Positions 16,427-25,491 of a DNA stretch of 41,975 nt are shown here, in pieces. Every line of letters starts with the position of its first letter. The stretch's first letter is position 1. The notes under the pieces are model-generated. The model saw only the letters and a list, made by a program, of their open reading frames with translations. It had not been told where the DNA came from and ran no database searches. The translations under genes were made by a program, and so were the position numbers. Source of the DNA: JAEUMY01 sp031394355 (GTDB lineage Bacteria; Pseudomonadota; Gammaproteobacteria; Burkholderiales; Usitatibacteraceae); assembly GCA_031394355.1 (NCBI GenBank), contig JANNSU010000048.1, positions 1 through 41,975 of the forward strand, written 5' to 3'.

Positions 16427-17479
16427 TCAACGGCGCGCGGACGGGATCAGCAGATCGCGCGCACCGGCCTCGCCGAGGGCGAGCACCGAATTCGGTCCGC
16501 CCAGCAGCGCCTTCGAAAACGCCTTGGTGGTACCCGAATTGAAAGACGAAAAACTTGCGCCGTTATCACGGCTCACCAGCACGGTTCCCGCAGCGCCTGC
16601 CAGCACAATGGATCCATCAGGCAGCACACTGCCCCCCATGAGCGTCGCGACCGACGCGTTCTCAACCTGCTTCCAGGTCTTGAGTCCGGCATCAGTCCGG
16701 AAGATGCGCCCACGCAAACCGAACGCAATCACGGACCCGTCTGTCGCCTGCACCGCACCGAAGAACGAGCCCTTGTACGGAGCCTCGACGCGAGCCCAGG
16801 ACTTGCCCGCATTGTCGGAGCGCGCCATCTTCCCTGCCTCACCCACGACCAGCAGTTTTCCGTCTGCCAGCTTGAGGATCGCGTTCAGGTGCCGATCTTC
16901 ATCACCGCCCTTGTCTTCCTGTTGATTGCCGCGCGCATTGGCCGGCGCCTTGCTGCGTGCGGGCGCGGGGAGCGGTGGCACCAACTGCCGGGGCTCCCAG
17001 GTCTTGCCCCCATCGGTGGTCCCGTAGAACGCGCCGTAAGCGCCAATTGCAAACCCGTTGTTCGTATCCAGGAACAGCACGTCCAGCAAAGGCCGCTGTT
17101 CGCTTTCTGCCGAGAACTGCTTCACCCATGTCTCACCGCCATCGGTTGTGGCGAGGATCATCGAATCGTGACCCACAGCCCAGCCACTTTTTGCATCAAT
17201 GAAGTGCACCGCCGCCAGCAAGGGCCCGGCCGGTGCCTTGGCGCGTCGCCACGATTCGCCATTGTCATCCGAAAGCACGATATAGCCGCGGTCGCCAACG
17301 GCCACCACACGATTGCCATATCGCTCTGCATCAATGAGCAAGAGCCGCGAGACGGATTGTTTGGATAGCGGTCCGGACTCAGGCAATACCTGCGCATGGG
17401 GCGCAGACACTGCGAGGCCCGACAGCATGACTGCGGCTGCAATGTGGCGCAGACGCTGCGATGGGGAATCCTGACTCAT
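16427..17479 (-). CDS. YCF48-like beta-propeller, secreted
   Basis: The protein has 350 residues from ATG 17479 (MSQDSPSQRLRHIAAAV), preceded by GGGAGAGA. A signal peptide ends near AVSAPHAQV (about residue 30). The rest is made of WD40/BNR-like repeats recognisable by ...SDDNGESWRRA, TTDGGETWVKQ, TTDGGKTWEPR, SDNAGKSWARV and SRDNGASFSSF. This is the pattern of YCF48/Hcf136-related photosynthesis-system assembly folds, here in a non-photosynthetic envelope setting. Its likely place is the periplasm, as a partner of the MMPL transporter 64 bases downstream. The frame upstream to 17587 lacks a translation signal. Confidence 0.87.
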   Translation of the reverse strand: MSQDSPSQRLRHIAAAVMLSGLAVSAPHAQVLPESGPLSKQSVSRLLLIDAERYGNRVVAVGDRGYIVLSDDNGESWRRAKAPAGPLLAAVHFIDAKSGWAVGHDSMILATTDGGETWVKQFSAESEQRPLLDVLFLDTNNGFAIGAYGAFYGTTDGGKTWEPRQLVPPLPAPARSKAPANARGNQQEDKGGDEDRHLNAILKLADGKLLVVGEAGKMARSDNAGKSWARVEAPYKGSFFGAVQATDGSVIAFGLRGRIFRTDAGLKTWKQVENASVATLMGGSVLPDGSIVLAGAAGTVLVSRDNGASFSSFNSGTTKAFSKALLGGPNSVLALGEAGARDLLIPSARR

Positions 17480-17622
17480 GCGCTCTCTCCCTGCGACCTG
17501 TCCGGCTCTCGCCTTCCGGGTCTGAAATGAAACCGAGGACAACTCGGCCACCGGGTGCGAGCACCTGGCAACCGATTGTCCCCGCATGCCGTCAGGCGCT
17601 ATGCCAGGCGGCTGGTTGCGTC

Positions 17623-19014
17623 TTACCGCGTACCGAGGCCGCGAAGGCTGTTCGGGCCGTAGTCAGCCGCAGCTCGCTTGATTGGCTCGAAGATTTTGGC
17701 TTCTTCGGAGCGCAGACCCATCGCGATGTAGCGGCCAGACTGCAGGTCGTTGTGGATCTCCAGCGTGCCGAAGAACATGGGCACGTTGTACCAGTTCTCG
17801 TTGTGCTGCTCGGAGACACGCCAAAGCTCGCCACGGCCATCGTACTTGTCTGTCACGACAACTCCCCAGCTGTCTTCATCCAGGAAGAACGTGCGCTTGG
17901 AATAAATGTGGCTGGTACCCGCCTTGAGTGTGGCCTCCACCACCCAGACGCGATGCAACTCATAGCGGGTGAGATCCTGGTTGATATGGCCGGGCTTCAG
18001 AATGTCCGCGTACTTCAATGTGGAACTGCCTACCTTGTAGGAATTGTAAGGAATGAACATCTCCCGCTTTCCGACCAGCTTCCACTCGTAACGATCCGTG
18101 GCACCGTTGAACATGCCGAAGTCATCATTGGTACGCAGTCCGTCTGCAGCCGTACCCGGGTTGTCATAGGCAACGTTCGGCGCCAATCGCACGCGGCGCT
18201 GGCCGGGGTTGTATGTCCAGGCAGAACGCGGCTCACGTGACTGGTCAACGGTCTCGTGTACCAGCAGGATCTGGCCCGCCAGACGCGCCGGCGCAGTCGT
18301 GACCTGCAGATAGTTTAAAACCTTGTTGTTCTCGCGTTGCGCCACTGGCTTGGTCAGGTTGCCATAGTGGAAGTCATACTCGTACTCGAACTTCACAAGG
18401 GCGAATTCGCCAGTCCGCGTGACGGCAGCCTGCGACCAGTGCATTGCAAACGTGTCGCCGCGATATCGCAGGGTCGAGTTCCAGATCGCCTCAGTGCCAT
18501 TCTTCGGGATCGGAAACGGCACGCCGCCCGTGCAGCCCGTTACACCGTTGCCGCTTGGCACCAGCTTGGCCTTGATTGCGCAATCCTTTGTCTCGCGATA
18601 GTGGCCCTCAGGGAAAGCGGCAGTGCGGCGAGTGGGGTAAACAATCATCTTGTACGTGGGGTACTTCTTGAGCATCGCAATCTGGCCGGGAGACAAGTTG
18701 TCCTTGTAGCGGTCAGCATTGGCACCCGTGATGGTGAACAGCGGCTTGTCGGCCGCAAACGGATCGGGATAGGCGCCGCCCGCCTTGTAGGTCAGACCAG
18801 CGGGGATTTTGGTGATGCCACCGTCCCATGCGGGAATGGTGCCTGCTGCGTTCGCACCTTTTTCAGCGCCCATGGGCGTCAGGGTGGTACCCAGCTTGGC
18901 CGCATCCGCAGCCGAGAGCTGCGCAATAGCTGCAGCGGGCAGCAGGGCACAGATCGTTGCGGCCGTGAGGCGTGCCACCTTCGGAGCAACCTTCAGTTTG
19001 CTGTGAAATTTCAT
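17623..19014 (-). CDS. DUF1329 family outer-membrane-associated protein
   Basis: The protein has 463 residues. The signal peptide is MKFHSKLKVAPKVARLTAATICALLPAAAIA, with likely cleavage after AIA. The mature protein begins QLSAADAAKLGTTLTPMGAEKGANAAGTIPAWDGG, the classical DUF1329 opening, and contains QRRVRLAPNVAYDNPGTA and KRTFFLDEDSWGVVVTDKYDG. DUF1329 proteins resemble LolB-like lipid-binding folds and are usually encoded beside DUF1302, as here. Their role is thought to be in outer-membrane lipid handling but is not firmly known. A GC-rich tetraloop hairpin separates it from the DUF1302 gene. Confidence 0.92.
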   Translation of the reverse strand: MKFHSKLKVAPKVARLTAATICALLPAAAIAQLSAADAAKLGTTLTPMGAEKGANAAGTIPAWDGGITKIPAGLTYKAGGAYPDPFAADKPLFTITGANADRYKDNLSPGQIAMLKKYPTYKMIVYPTRRTAAFPEGHYRETKDCAIKAKLVPSGNGVTGCTGGVPFPIPKNGTEAIWNSTLRYRGDTFAMHWSQAAVTRTGEFALVKFEYEYDFHYGNLTKPVAQRENNKVLNYLQVTTAPARLAGQILLVHETVDQSREPRSAWTYNPGQRRVRLAPNVAYDNPGTAADGLRTNDDFGMFNGATDRYEWKLVGKREMFIPYNSYKVGSSTLKYADILKPGHINQDLTRYELHRVWVVEATLKAGTSHIYSKRTFFLDEDSWGVVVTDKYDGRGELWRVSEQHNENWYNVPMFFGTLEIHNDLQSGRYIAMGLRSEEAKIFEPIKRAAADYGPNSLRGLGTR

Positions 19015-19084
19015 GCTTCCTCCAAATAGTTATAAGTTGAATCTTGCCGCAGCGCCACCAGATTTGGGTGGTCATTGCGTGCTG

Positions 19085-19104
19085 CCCCGGACCGAAGTCC
19101 GGGG
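19085..19104 (-). other. UUCG-tetraloop hairpin between DUF1302 and DUF1329 genes
   Basis: On the minus strand CCCCGGAC, TTCG and GTCCGGGG form a perfect 8-base-pair stem closed by a C(UUCG)G tetraloop. There is no T-run after it, so it is more likely an mRNA-processing or stabilising element or partial attenuator than a full terminator. Confidence 0.7.
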
Positions 19105-19114
19105 TAGTGGTTGC

Positions 19115-21043
19115 TTAGAACGAGTAGGTGAATACCACTGAGTAGAAGTCGCGATCCTTGATCGGGTTGGCGCTGGAGCAGAAGTTGGCACCTTGCACCG
19201 CGACCTGTGCAACCAATGACGCGCTGGTGCCGGGTGTCGTGATGTTGTCGGTACCGCAATATGTGCGCCCGCCACCATAGGTCGTGTAGGACAGATCGAA
19301 TGTCGCCTTCTTCTGGTATTCGAAGTTCACCCCCACCGAAAGGGATTTCACGCCTTCATTGAAGGTTGGCGAGACGCCCTTCACATCATGCGCCCAAGCC
19401 ATGCGGGGCGACCAGTTCGTGCCGAACGGGCCACCGGTGTAGTCCAGGCGTCCGACTGCGCGATAACCATAGGACGTAGGCGTGGCAAACCCTGTCTCTT
19501 GCACTGATCCCGCGCCCGACGCAAACGCACCGAAAGCTGTCGCAGGCAGGAAAACGCCAGGCCCATTGAACTTGAGGTCGGACGGCAGATCGTGGAACTT
19601 GGTGTAGCCGAACTCACCAACCAGCACCATTTGATCTGCCTTGAAGACGTTCGGGAACGCTTTCGTGGCAGTCATTTGGAACTGACTTGTCTTCACATTG
19701 CGATAACCTTGCAGATAGGCACCGTTGGGCACCAACGCAGCTGCTGTTGCTCCGGGAGGCGCGCCGGGAATCTGCGTGAAGCCCGTCAGCAGGTTGGGCG
19801 CGCCCAGTGCTGCAAGGAGAAGCTCGGGCGTGGCCAGCTGAATGGGATTGTTGGGCCGGTAAGAGATCTCGCCTTGCAGCGCGATACCTGCCGGTCCCGC
19901 CGTGTTGAACGACAAACCGATGAGGCGGATGTTCTCGGGGTATTCGGCAAAATAGGTAGCTGTTCCCGTCTGGCCGGCAAGTGCGCCAAAAGGCGTAGCC
20001 GTGAGTGCGGATGTCGGCGTCCCCTTGATGCCGGAGAACAACGGAATACGGCTGTGATAGTTGACGTAGTACAAGCCGAATTCCGTATTGTTCCAATCAG
20101 AGAGGTAGCGGAACGCAACACCATACTGCCCCTTGTCAGACACGTTGCGGTCGGATGAGCGTGGTGCCCACACTGATGCAGCCGGGTCAAACGCACCGAG
20201 AACTGCCGCAGTCGGCGCAGTAAGCGGGGAGCCGGGGCCAACAGGGTTTCCGGGTGCACGGCCGTTGAAGTCATGGCGGCGACCGAAGCCGACAACGACG
20301 TTCCATCCATCATCCGACGCAAAATCGTTGTTGCTGAAATACGATCCACGCGGATCCAGCTTGACCTTGTCGTGGTTGGCCAGCACCCAGCCTTCGATGC
20401 TTGCCTTGTCCGTAATTTCCTGGGACAGCCACAGCATGCGGGACGGAATAAAGGCTTCTTTCAGCTCCGAGCCGGGAATGCGCAGCTTGGATACATCAAC
20501 CGGATTGATCACGTTGATGCCGTTGGTAATGAAGGTGCTCTCGCCCCAGCTCACCACCTGGCTACCAATCCGCATGTTCAACTTCTTGTCCAGCGGCTGG
20601 AACGAGCCGCTGATGAAGGCGTCGAGCAGTCGCGCATCGCGTCCCACTCGCTTGCGGCCTTCCGGTCCGAGCGTGGTGCTCTCGCGGTTTTCGAAATCCA
20701 CAAAGTAGGTGCCACGGGCGAAGAGGCCCCAGGTGCTCCACTTGAGGTCCAGGTCATGGGTGGCCTTCAACACGTTCGCGAACGGCTCTCCTTTCTTGTA
20801 ATTGCGATTGCCGTCGTCTTCGTTTACAGAACGGGCTGTGCCGCCCTGGGAGATGCCGATCAGGCTGCCATCAGGTGCCTGGGAGCGTACGGATACGCCA
20901 TAGCTGATTGTGGTGTCGAAGCTGCCGGAAATACCGTTTTCGGTCTTGAACTGGAAAGCCTGGGCGCCAGTGGCGCAGCACAGTGCTGTGGCCAGAACCA
21001 GCGGCTTCAGCGCGGGACGCGAGCGATGGAACAGGTTTTTCAT
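19115..21043 (-). CDS. DUF1302 family outer-membrane beta-barrel protein
   Basis: The protein has 642 residues from ATG 21043, with GAGGAGAAA about ten bases upstream; the frame to 21151 is an unneeded extension. The signal peptide is MKNLFHRSRPALKPLVLATALCCATGAQA, then FQFKTENGISGSFDTTISYG, the typical DUF1302 start. Alternating amphipathic strands follow to a C-terminal aromatic residue (FYSVVFTYSF), as in outer-membrane barrels. MRIGSQVVSWGESTF is another family block. It is probably an outer-membrane channel or lipid receptor working with DUF1329 and MMPL. It heads the four-gene set; the 250-base region upstream holds an exact iterated palindrome at 21272. Confidence 0.92.
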   Translation of the reverse strand: MKNLFHRSRPALKPLVLATALCCATGAQAFQFKTENGISGSFDTTISYGVSVRSQAPDGSLIGISQGGTARSVNEDDGNRNYKKGEPFANVLKATHDLDLKWSTWGLFARGTYFVDFENRESTTLGPEGRKRVGRDARLLDAFISGSFQPLDKKLNMRIGSQVVSWGESTFITNGINVINPVDVSKLRIPGSELKEAFIPSRMLWLSQEITDKASIEGWVLANHDKVKLDPRGSYFSNNDFASDDGWNVVVGFGRRHDFNGRAPGNPVGPGSPLTAPTAAVLGAFDPAASVWAPRSSDRNVSDKGQYGVAFRYLSDWNNTEFGLYYVNYHSRIPLFSGIKGTPTSALTATPFGALAGQTGTATYFAEYPENIRLIGLSFNTAGPAGIALQGEISYRPNNPIQLATPELLLAALGAPNLLTGFTQIPGAPPGATAAALVPNGAYLQGYRNVKTSQFQMTATKAFPNVFKADQMVLVGEFGYTKFHDLPSDLKFNGPGVFLPATAFGAFASGAGSVQETGFATPTSYGYRAVGRLDYTGGPFGTNWSPRMAWAHDVKGVSPTFNEGVKSLSVGVNFEYQKKATFDLSYTTYGGGRTYCGTDNITTPGTSASLVAQVAVQGANFCSSANPIKDRDFYSVVFTYSF

Positions 21044-21271
21044 GAACCTTTTCTCCTCAGAGTTTGTTAATTGTGTGGGACGGGAATGGCGTTGCCGGCT
21101 CGTTTTGTCGAGGCATGATGACCACATTGCCCCGTCGCCCGTGTCCTGCATGTCTACGCCTGCATTTTGCCCGTATTGTCAGCGAGTTACTCCAAAAAGG
21201 CAACGTAATGTCGTATTGACGCAACAACTGTTTCCAACGGTCGTATCCTGACCTGCTGCCTTGATTTCATT

Positions 21272-21283
21272 GCGAATATTCGC
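21272..21283. repeat. Iterated palindrome, exact, intergenic
   Basis: Exact 12-mer 11 bases beyond the thiolase stop, in the gap upstream of the DUF1302 gene. Flanks are T and G, so it is not a full 14-mer. Confidence 0.9.
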
Positions 21284-21294
21284 GATCACCTGGT

Positions 21295-22494
21295 TCAAAG
21301 CGCTTCGAACAGGCCCGCTGCACCCATTCCGGTGCCGATACACATGGTGACCATGCCCCACTTTTGCTTCGTTCGGCGCATGCCATGGACGAGCGTCGCG
21401 GCACGGATGGCACCGGTCGCACCGAGCGGATGACCCAGCGCAATGGCACCGCCGTAAGGATTCACCTTTGAAGGGTCCAGGCCAACATCGCGTATGACGG
21501 CCAGCGCCTGTGCTGCAAAGGCTTCATTCAACTCGATCCAGCCCAGGTCGTCCTTGTGCACACCTGCCTGCGCCAACACTTTGGGAATGGCCTTGATGGG
21601 ACCGATACCCATGATTTCGGGTGGCACACCGGCCACCGCGAACGACACGAAACGCGCCAGCGGCTGGATGTTGTATTTCTTCAGCGCTTTCTCGCTCATC
21701 AAAATCACGGCACCCGCACCATCGGACATCTGCGAGCTGTTGCCCGCTGTGACGGAGCCCCTCGCCGCGAACACGGTACGCAACTTGCCGAGAGATTCGA
21801 TGGAGGAGTCGGGGCGCGGACCTTCATCGGTGTCGGCAACCTTTTTCTTGTGCTTGATCTGACCACTGGCGAGATCGGGTATCGACGCATCGATGTCGTA
21901 GGGCAAAATTTCATCCCTAAAGCCGCCATCGACGATGGCCTTGGCAGCCTTCTGATGAGAGGCCACGGCGAATGCATCCTGATCCTCGCGCGACACCTTC
22001 CATTGTTTGGCGACGTTCTCGGCTGTGATGCCCATGCCGTAGGCGATGGCGACATGCTCATTGTTGGCAAACACTGCATTGTTGAGCGCGATCTTGTTGC
22101 CCATCATCGGCACCATGCTCATTGATTCCGTACCCGCCGCGATGACGACATCATCATCGCCCGTTCGAATGCGGTCAGCCGCCATCGAAATCGCCTGCAC
22201 GCCCGAGGAACAGAAACGGTTGATGGTGACGGCAGGCACCGAATCAGGCAGCCCAGCCAGCAGCACACCGATGCGCGCCACATTCATTCCCTGCTCGCCT
22301 TCCGGCATGGCGCATCCCACCACCACGTCGCCAATGTCATGCGGGTCCAGCCCCGGCACCTGCGCCATGGCGCCTCTCAACACGTGAGCCAGCATGTCGT
22401 CGGGGCGGACATTGCGGAACATGCCGCGCGGGGCTTTGCCGACAGGTGTGCGCACGGCGGCGACGATGTAGGCTTCTTGAACTTGCTTGGTCAT
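21295..22494 (-). CDS. fadA: Acetyl-CoA C-acyltransferase (thiolase)
   Basis: The protein has 399 residues. The nucleophile is Cys95 in INRFCSSGVQAIS. Other thiolase motifs are WIELNEAFAAQAL with its His/Asn region, GGAIALGHPLGATGAI and the second active Cys in MVTMCIGTGMGAAGLFE. Beta-ketothiolase cleaves 3-ketoacyl-CoA to acetyl-CoA and a shortened acyl-CoA. It lies 140 bases downstream of the bifunctional dehydrogenase/hydratase gene, with which it probably forms the trifunctional complex. The gap carries a repeat-rich hairpin with an iterated palindrome. The symbol fadA is by function. Confidence 0.93.
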   Translation of the reverse strand: MTKQVQEAYIVAAVRTPVGKAPRGMFRNVRPDDMLAHVLRGAMAQVPGLDPHDIGDVVVGCAMPEGEQGMNVARIGVLLAGLPDSVPAVTINRFCSSGVQAISMAADRIRTGDDDVVIAAGTESMSMVPMMGNKIALNNAVFANNEHVAIAYGMGITAENVAKQWKVSREDQDAFAVASHQKAAKAIVDGGFRDEILPYDIDASIPDLASGQIKHKKKVADTDEGPRPDSSIESLGKLRTVFAARGSVTAGNSSQMSDGAGAVILMSEKALKKYNIQPLARFVSFAVAGVPPEIMGIGPIKAIPKVLAQAGVHKDDLGWIELNEAFAAQALAVIRDVGLDPSKVNPYGGAIALGHPLGATGAIRAATLVHGMRRTKQKWGMVTMCIGTGMGAAGLFEAL

Positions 22495-22531
22495 TGGTCA
22501 ACTCCTCGGGGATAGTGCTTGTTGCATTGAA

Positions 22532-22624
22532 GGTGATGGGTAATGGGTGATGGGTGATGGAACCGGCGAGGTTCTGCGAATATTCGCAACTGCAAACCGT
22601 TTACCCATTCCCATTCACCCATCG
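22532..22624. repeat. GATGGGT-type short tandem repeats with inverted partner
   Basis: At 22532-22560 ATGGG/GTGATGG units repeat about four times. At 22600-22624 the complementary ACCCATT and CACCCATC units occur. The two blocks can form an imperfect long hairpin whose loop contains the exact palindrome at 22576. It lies between the dehydrogenase/hydratase stop and the thiolase start. Confidence 0.6.
22576..22587. repeat. Iterated palindrome, exact, full 14-mer, intergenic
   Basis: TGCGAATATTCGCA at 22575-22588 sits in the loop region between the two complementary GATGGGT-type repeat blocks. Confidence 0.9.
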
Positions 22625-22633
22625 CGCGGAACA

Positions 22634-25015
22634 CTAGTTCCGCAATGGCTTGCCGGTCTTCAGCATGTGCTCGATCCGATCCTGCGATTTGGCAGTCTTG
22701 GCCAGTTCGACGAAGTGGCGGCGCTCCAGATCGAGCAGCCACTTCTCGTTGACCATGGAGCCGGGATCCACCATGCCACCGCACACGCACTCTGCAATGC
22801 GCGATCCGATCTCATAGTCGTGTTCGGAGATGAAGCCGCCCTCCTTCATGTTGATGAGCATCATCTTCAACGTGGCCACGCCGGTATCCCCTGCGACCGG
22901 GATCATCGTCGGATTGATGGGCGGACGATAGCCGGCATCGGCCAGCGCACGGGCCTGCGTGAGGCCGACGTAGAGCAGCTCTTGCGCGTTGAACACGATG
23001 ACATCACTTTCGCGCAGGAAGCCCATCTCCTTGGCATGCTCCGCACTCTTGGACACTTCCGCCATGGCGATGTTCTTGAACGCTTTCTGCAGCGCGGGCA
23101 TGACGTCGCCACCTTGTGCAGATTGCGCCGCACGCAGCGCAAACTCCTTGCAGCCACCACCAGCTGGCAGCAGACCCACGCCAACTTCGACCAGACCGAT
23201 GTAGCTTTCCAGTGCTGCCACAACGCGGTCGCAATACATCACGAACTCGCAGCCGCCGCCCAGCGCCAGGCCCTCCACCGACGCAACCGTCGGGATGAGC
23301 GAATACTTGAGGCGCATCGATGTCTGCTGGAACAACGCCACCATCGCCTCGAACTCGTCGATGCGATTGTTCTTCAGTGAATCCAGCGCCTTGACCAAAT
23401 TGGCGCCAACGGCGAACGGCGCCTCGTGCCAGATGACCATGCCGCGATACTGCTTCTCAGCGAGATCGATGGCCTGGTTGAGGCCGGTCAGCACTTCATC
23501 GCCCAGTGAATGCATCTTGGACTTGAACGACACGATGAGGATGTCTTCGAAGCCGGGCACGGTCCAGCCGCGCACGCCATCGTTTTCCATCACGGTGTTG
23601 CCTTTGGATGCCTTTTCACCCAGCACCTGCTCAGGGAAGAGTTGACGCTGATACACCGGCAGCGTGGAACGGCCGACCCACTTTCCTGTGGCGGCGGAAT
23701 AGGAACCTTCCGGCGAATGCACGCCCGAGTTTTCCTTGACTGGGCCATCCATCACCCAGGCGGGCAGCGGCGCGTTGCTCATGCTCTTGCCCGCAGCGAT
23801 GTCCTCGGCAATCCACTTGGCAATCTGCTGCCATCCCGCTGCCTGCCATGTCTCGAACGGACCCATCTTCCAGCCGAAGCCCCAGCGGATGGCGAAGTCG
23901 ATGTCGCGTGCGCATTCGGCCACGCTGCCCAGATGCACGGCGATGTAATGAAACACGTCGCGGAAGATGGCCCACAGAAACTGCGCCTGCGGATGCGATG
24001 AGGCACGCAACGCAGCGAACTGCTCGGCGGGATTCCTGATCTTCAGAATCGCGGCGACTTCATCGGCCACTTTGCCTGTACCGGCAACGTAATCCTGCTT
24101 GGCGAGATCCAGCACCAGGATGTCCTTGCCCCGCTTGGTGAAGAAGCCGGCCTTGGTCTTCTGGCCCAGCGCACCCTTCTCGATCATGGCCTTCACGTAC
24201 GGCGGCACGGCGTAGTACTGGTGCCACGGATCGTCCGGCAGATTGTCATCCATGGTCTTGAACGTGTGTGCCAGCGTGTCCAAACCCACCACGTCGGCGG
24301 TACGGTAGGTGGCGCTCTTGGCGCGGCCAATGGCTGGTCCCGTCAACGCATCGACTTCATCGAATGACAGTTTGAACGCTTGCGTGTGATGCATGGTCGC
24401 GGCGATGGAGAACACGCCCACGCGGTTGGCCACGAAGTTGGGCGTGTCCTTGGCGCGCACTACACCCTTGCCGAGTGTGGTCACCAGGAAAGCTTCCAGC
24501 TGATCAAGGATCTCCGGCCGGGTTTGCGCGGTCGGGATGATCTCCACCAGCTTCATGTAGCGCGGCGGGTTGAAGAAATGCACGCCGCAGAACTGGGGGC
24601 GAATATTCGCAGGCATCGCATCGGACAACGACGTGATGGACAGGCCAGACGTGTTGGACGCAAAAATGGCGTCAGCTCGGATGAAGGGGGCCACCTTCTC
24701 GTACAGCGACTTCTTCCAGTCCATGCGCTCGGAAATGGCCTCGATGATGAGATCACATTCCTTCAGCAGTTCCAGATGCTCGTCATAGTTGGCGGCCGTG
24801 ATCAGCGACGCGCGATGCGCAGCCGCAAACGGCGCGGGTGAGAGCTTCACCATGCCATCGATGGCCTTGGTGACGATGCCATTCTTCGGGCCTTCCTTGG
24901 CAGGCAGGTCGAAAAGGATTGCTTTGACGTTGGCATTGGTGAGGTGGGCCGCGATCTGCGCGCCCATGACACCTGCGCCGAGGACGGCGACTTTACGGAT
25001 GTTGAATTTTTTCAT
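22634..25015 (-). CDS. fadB: 3-hydroxyacyl-CoA dehydrogenase / enoyl-CoA hydratase (dehydrogenase first)
   Basis: The protein has 793 residues. The N-terminal NAD-binding domain starts KVAVLGAGVMGAQIAAHL (about 8-25), with SNTSGLSI and CGVHFFNPPRYMKLVEII. The helical 3HCDH domains follow to about 400. The enoyl-CoA hydratase domain lies in the C-terminal half (about 490-700), with oxyanion-hole region SVEGLALGGGCEFVMYCD and GLVEVGVGLLPAGGG. This order (dehydrogenase then hydratase) is the FadN-like arrangement common in betaproteobacteria, opposite to E. coli FadB. It catalyses the two middle steps of beta-oxidation with the thiolase downstream. AAAGGA precedes ATG 25015. An exact palindrome inside it encodes Ala-Asn-Ile-Arg. 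Confidence 0.93.
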   Translation of the reverse strand: MKKFNIRKVAVLGAGVMGAQIAAHLTNANVKAILFDLPAKEGPKNGIVTKAIDGMVKLSPAPFAAAHRASLITAANYDEHLELLKECDLIIEAISERMDWKKSLYEKVAPFIRADAIFASNTSGLSITSLSDAMPANIRPQFCGVHFFNPPRYMKLVEIIPTAQTRPEILDQLEAFLVTTLGKGVVRAKDTPNFVANRVGVFSIAATMHHTQAFKLSFDEVDALTGPAIGRAKSATYRTADVVGLDTLAHTFKTMDDNLPDDPWHQYYAVPPYVKAMIEKGALGQKTKAGFFTKRGKDILVLDLAKQDYVAGTGKVADEVAAILKIRNPAEQFAALRASSHPQAQFLWAIFRDVFHYIAVHLGSVAECARDIDFAIRWGFGWKMGPFETWQAAGWQQIAKWIAEDIAAGKSMSNAPLPAWVMDGPVKENSGVHSPEGSYSAATGKWVGRSTLPVYQRQLFPEQVLGEKASKGNTVMENDGVRGWTVPGFEDILIVSFKSKMHSLGDEVLTGLNQAIDLAEKQYRGMVIWHEAPFAVGANLVKALDSLKNNRIDEFEAMVALFQQTSMRLKYSLIPTVASVEGLALGGGCEFVMYCDRVVAALESYIGLVEVGVGLLPAGGGCKEFALRAAQSAQGGDVMPALQKAFKNIAMAEVSKSAEHAKEMGFLRESDVIVFNAQELLYVGLTQARALADAGYRPPINPTMIPVAGDTGVATLKMMLINMKEGGFISEHDYEIGSRIAECVCGGMVDPGSMVNEKWLLDLERRHFVELAKTAKSQDRIEHMLKTGKPLRN
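24599..24610. repeat. Iterated palindrome GCGAATATTCGC, exact
   Basis: Exact 12-mer in the dehydrogenase/hydratase gene, read as Ala-Asn-Ile-Arg just before the conserved FCGVHFFNP block. Confidence 0.9.
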
Positions 25016-25020
25016 TGATA

Positions 25021-25485
25021 CTAGTTCCTTTGCTTCGATTGATCGAAATTCTTCAATTCAATTTCAAGAAAGCGGTCGGGGGTATGCCTTTCAAGCGCCA
25101 ATAGTGCATCTGCACATCGAGTCGAGCCACTCTTGGCCGCATCAACTGAAAACTGCCGAATCAAATCCTCATTGATCTGCTTAAGAATTTTCTCCGGATT
25201 CGGCACATCTGTGCCATCTTCAAGGCACCGCTTCCTCATCGACCTTGCGGCAGTTTCATTCAGCTCCAGCCAACGCCTCAGCCCCTCAGTGAATCTCTTC
25301 TCATCCCCAGGATTGATCTCTGAGCAAACTTCTGAGACGCGTTTATTGAACGCCTCGGCACTGCAGGTGTAATTGATCCCCCAAATCATTCCTTCAGACG
25401 AAAATGCCTGCACTGATGATGCAAGACCAGAAAAGGCCAATACAGCGCGAGCTACTTCACATCGAACTTGCCGGCCGAACATCAA
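25021..25485 (-). CDS. Hypothetical secreted protein
   Basis: The protein has 154 residues. The N terminus, MMFGRQVRCEVARAVLAFSGLASSVQA, looks like a signal peptide cleaved after VQA. The mature part is helical and charged, with four cysteines (YTCSAEAF, SEVCSEIN, RKRCLEDG, TRCADALL) that could form two disulfides. I do not recognise a family. The DNA is clearly less GC-rich than the fatty-acid genes on both sides, which suggests an insertion into an operon. It starts six bases after the thioesterase stop and ends five bases before the dehydrogenase start, and its 3' end supplies the latter's Shine-Dalgarno, so it is co-transcribed. Confidence 0.65.
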   Translation of the reverse strand: MMFGRQVRCEVARAVLAFSGLASSVQAFSSEGMIWGINYTCSAEAFNKRVSEVCSEINPGDEKRFTEGLRRWLELNETAARSMRKRCLEDGTDVPNPEKILKQINEDLIRQFSVDAAKSGSTRCADALLALERHTPDRFLEIELKNFDQSKQRN

Positions 25486-25491
25486 GCTGCT

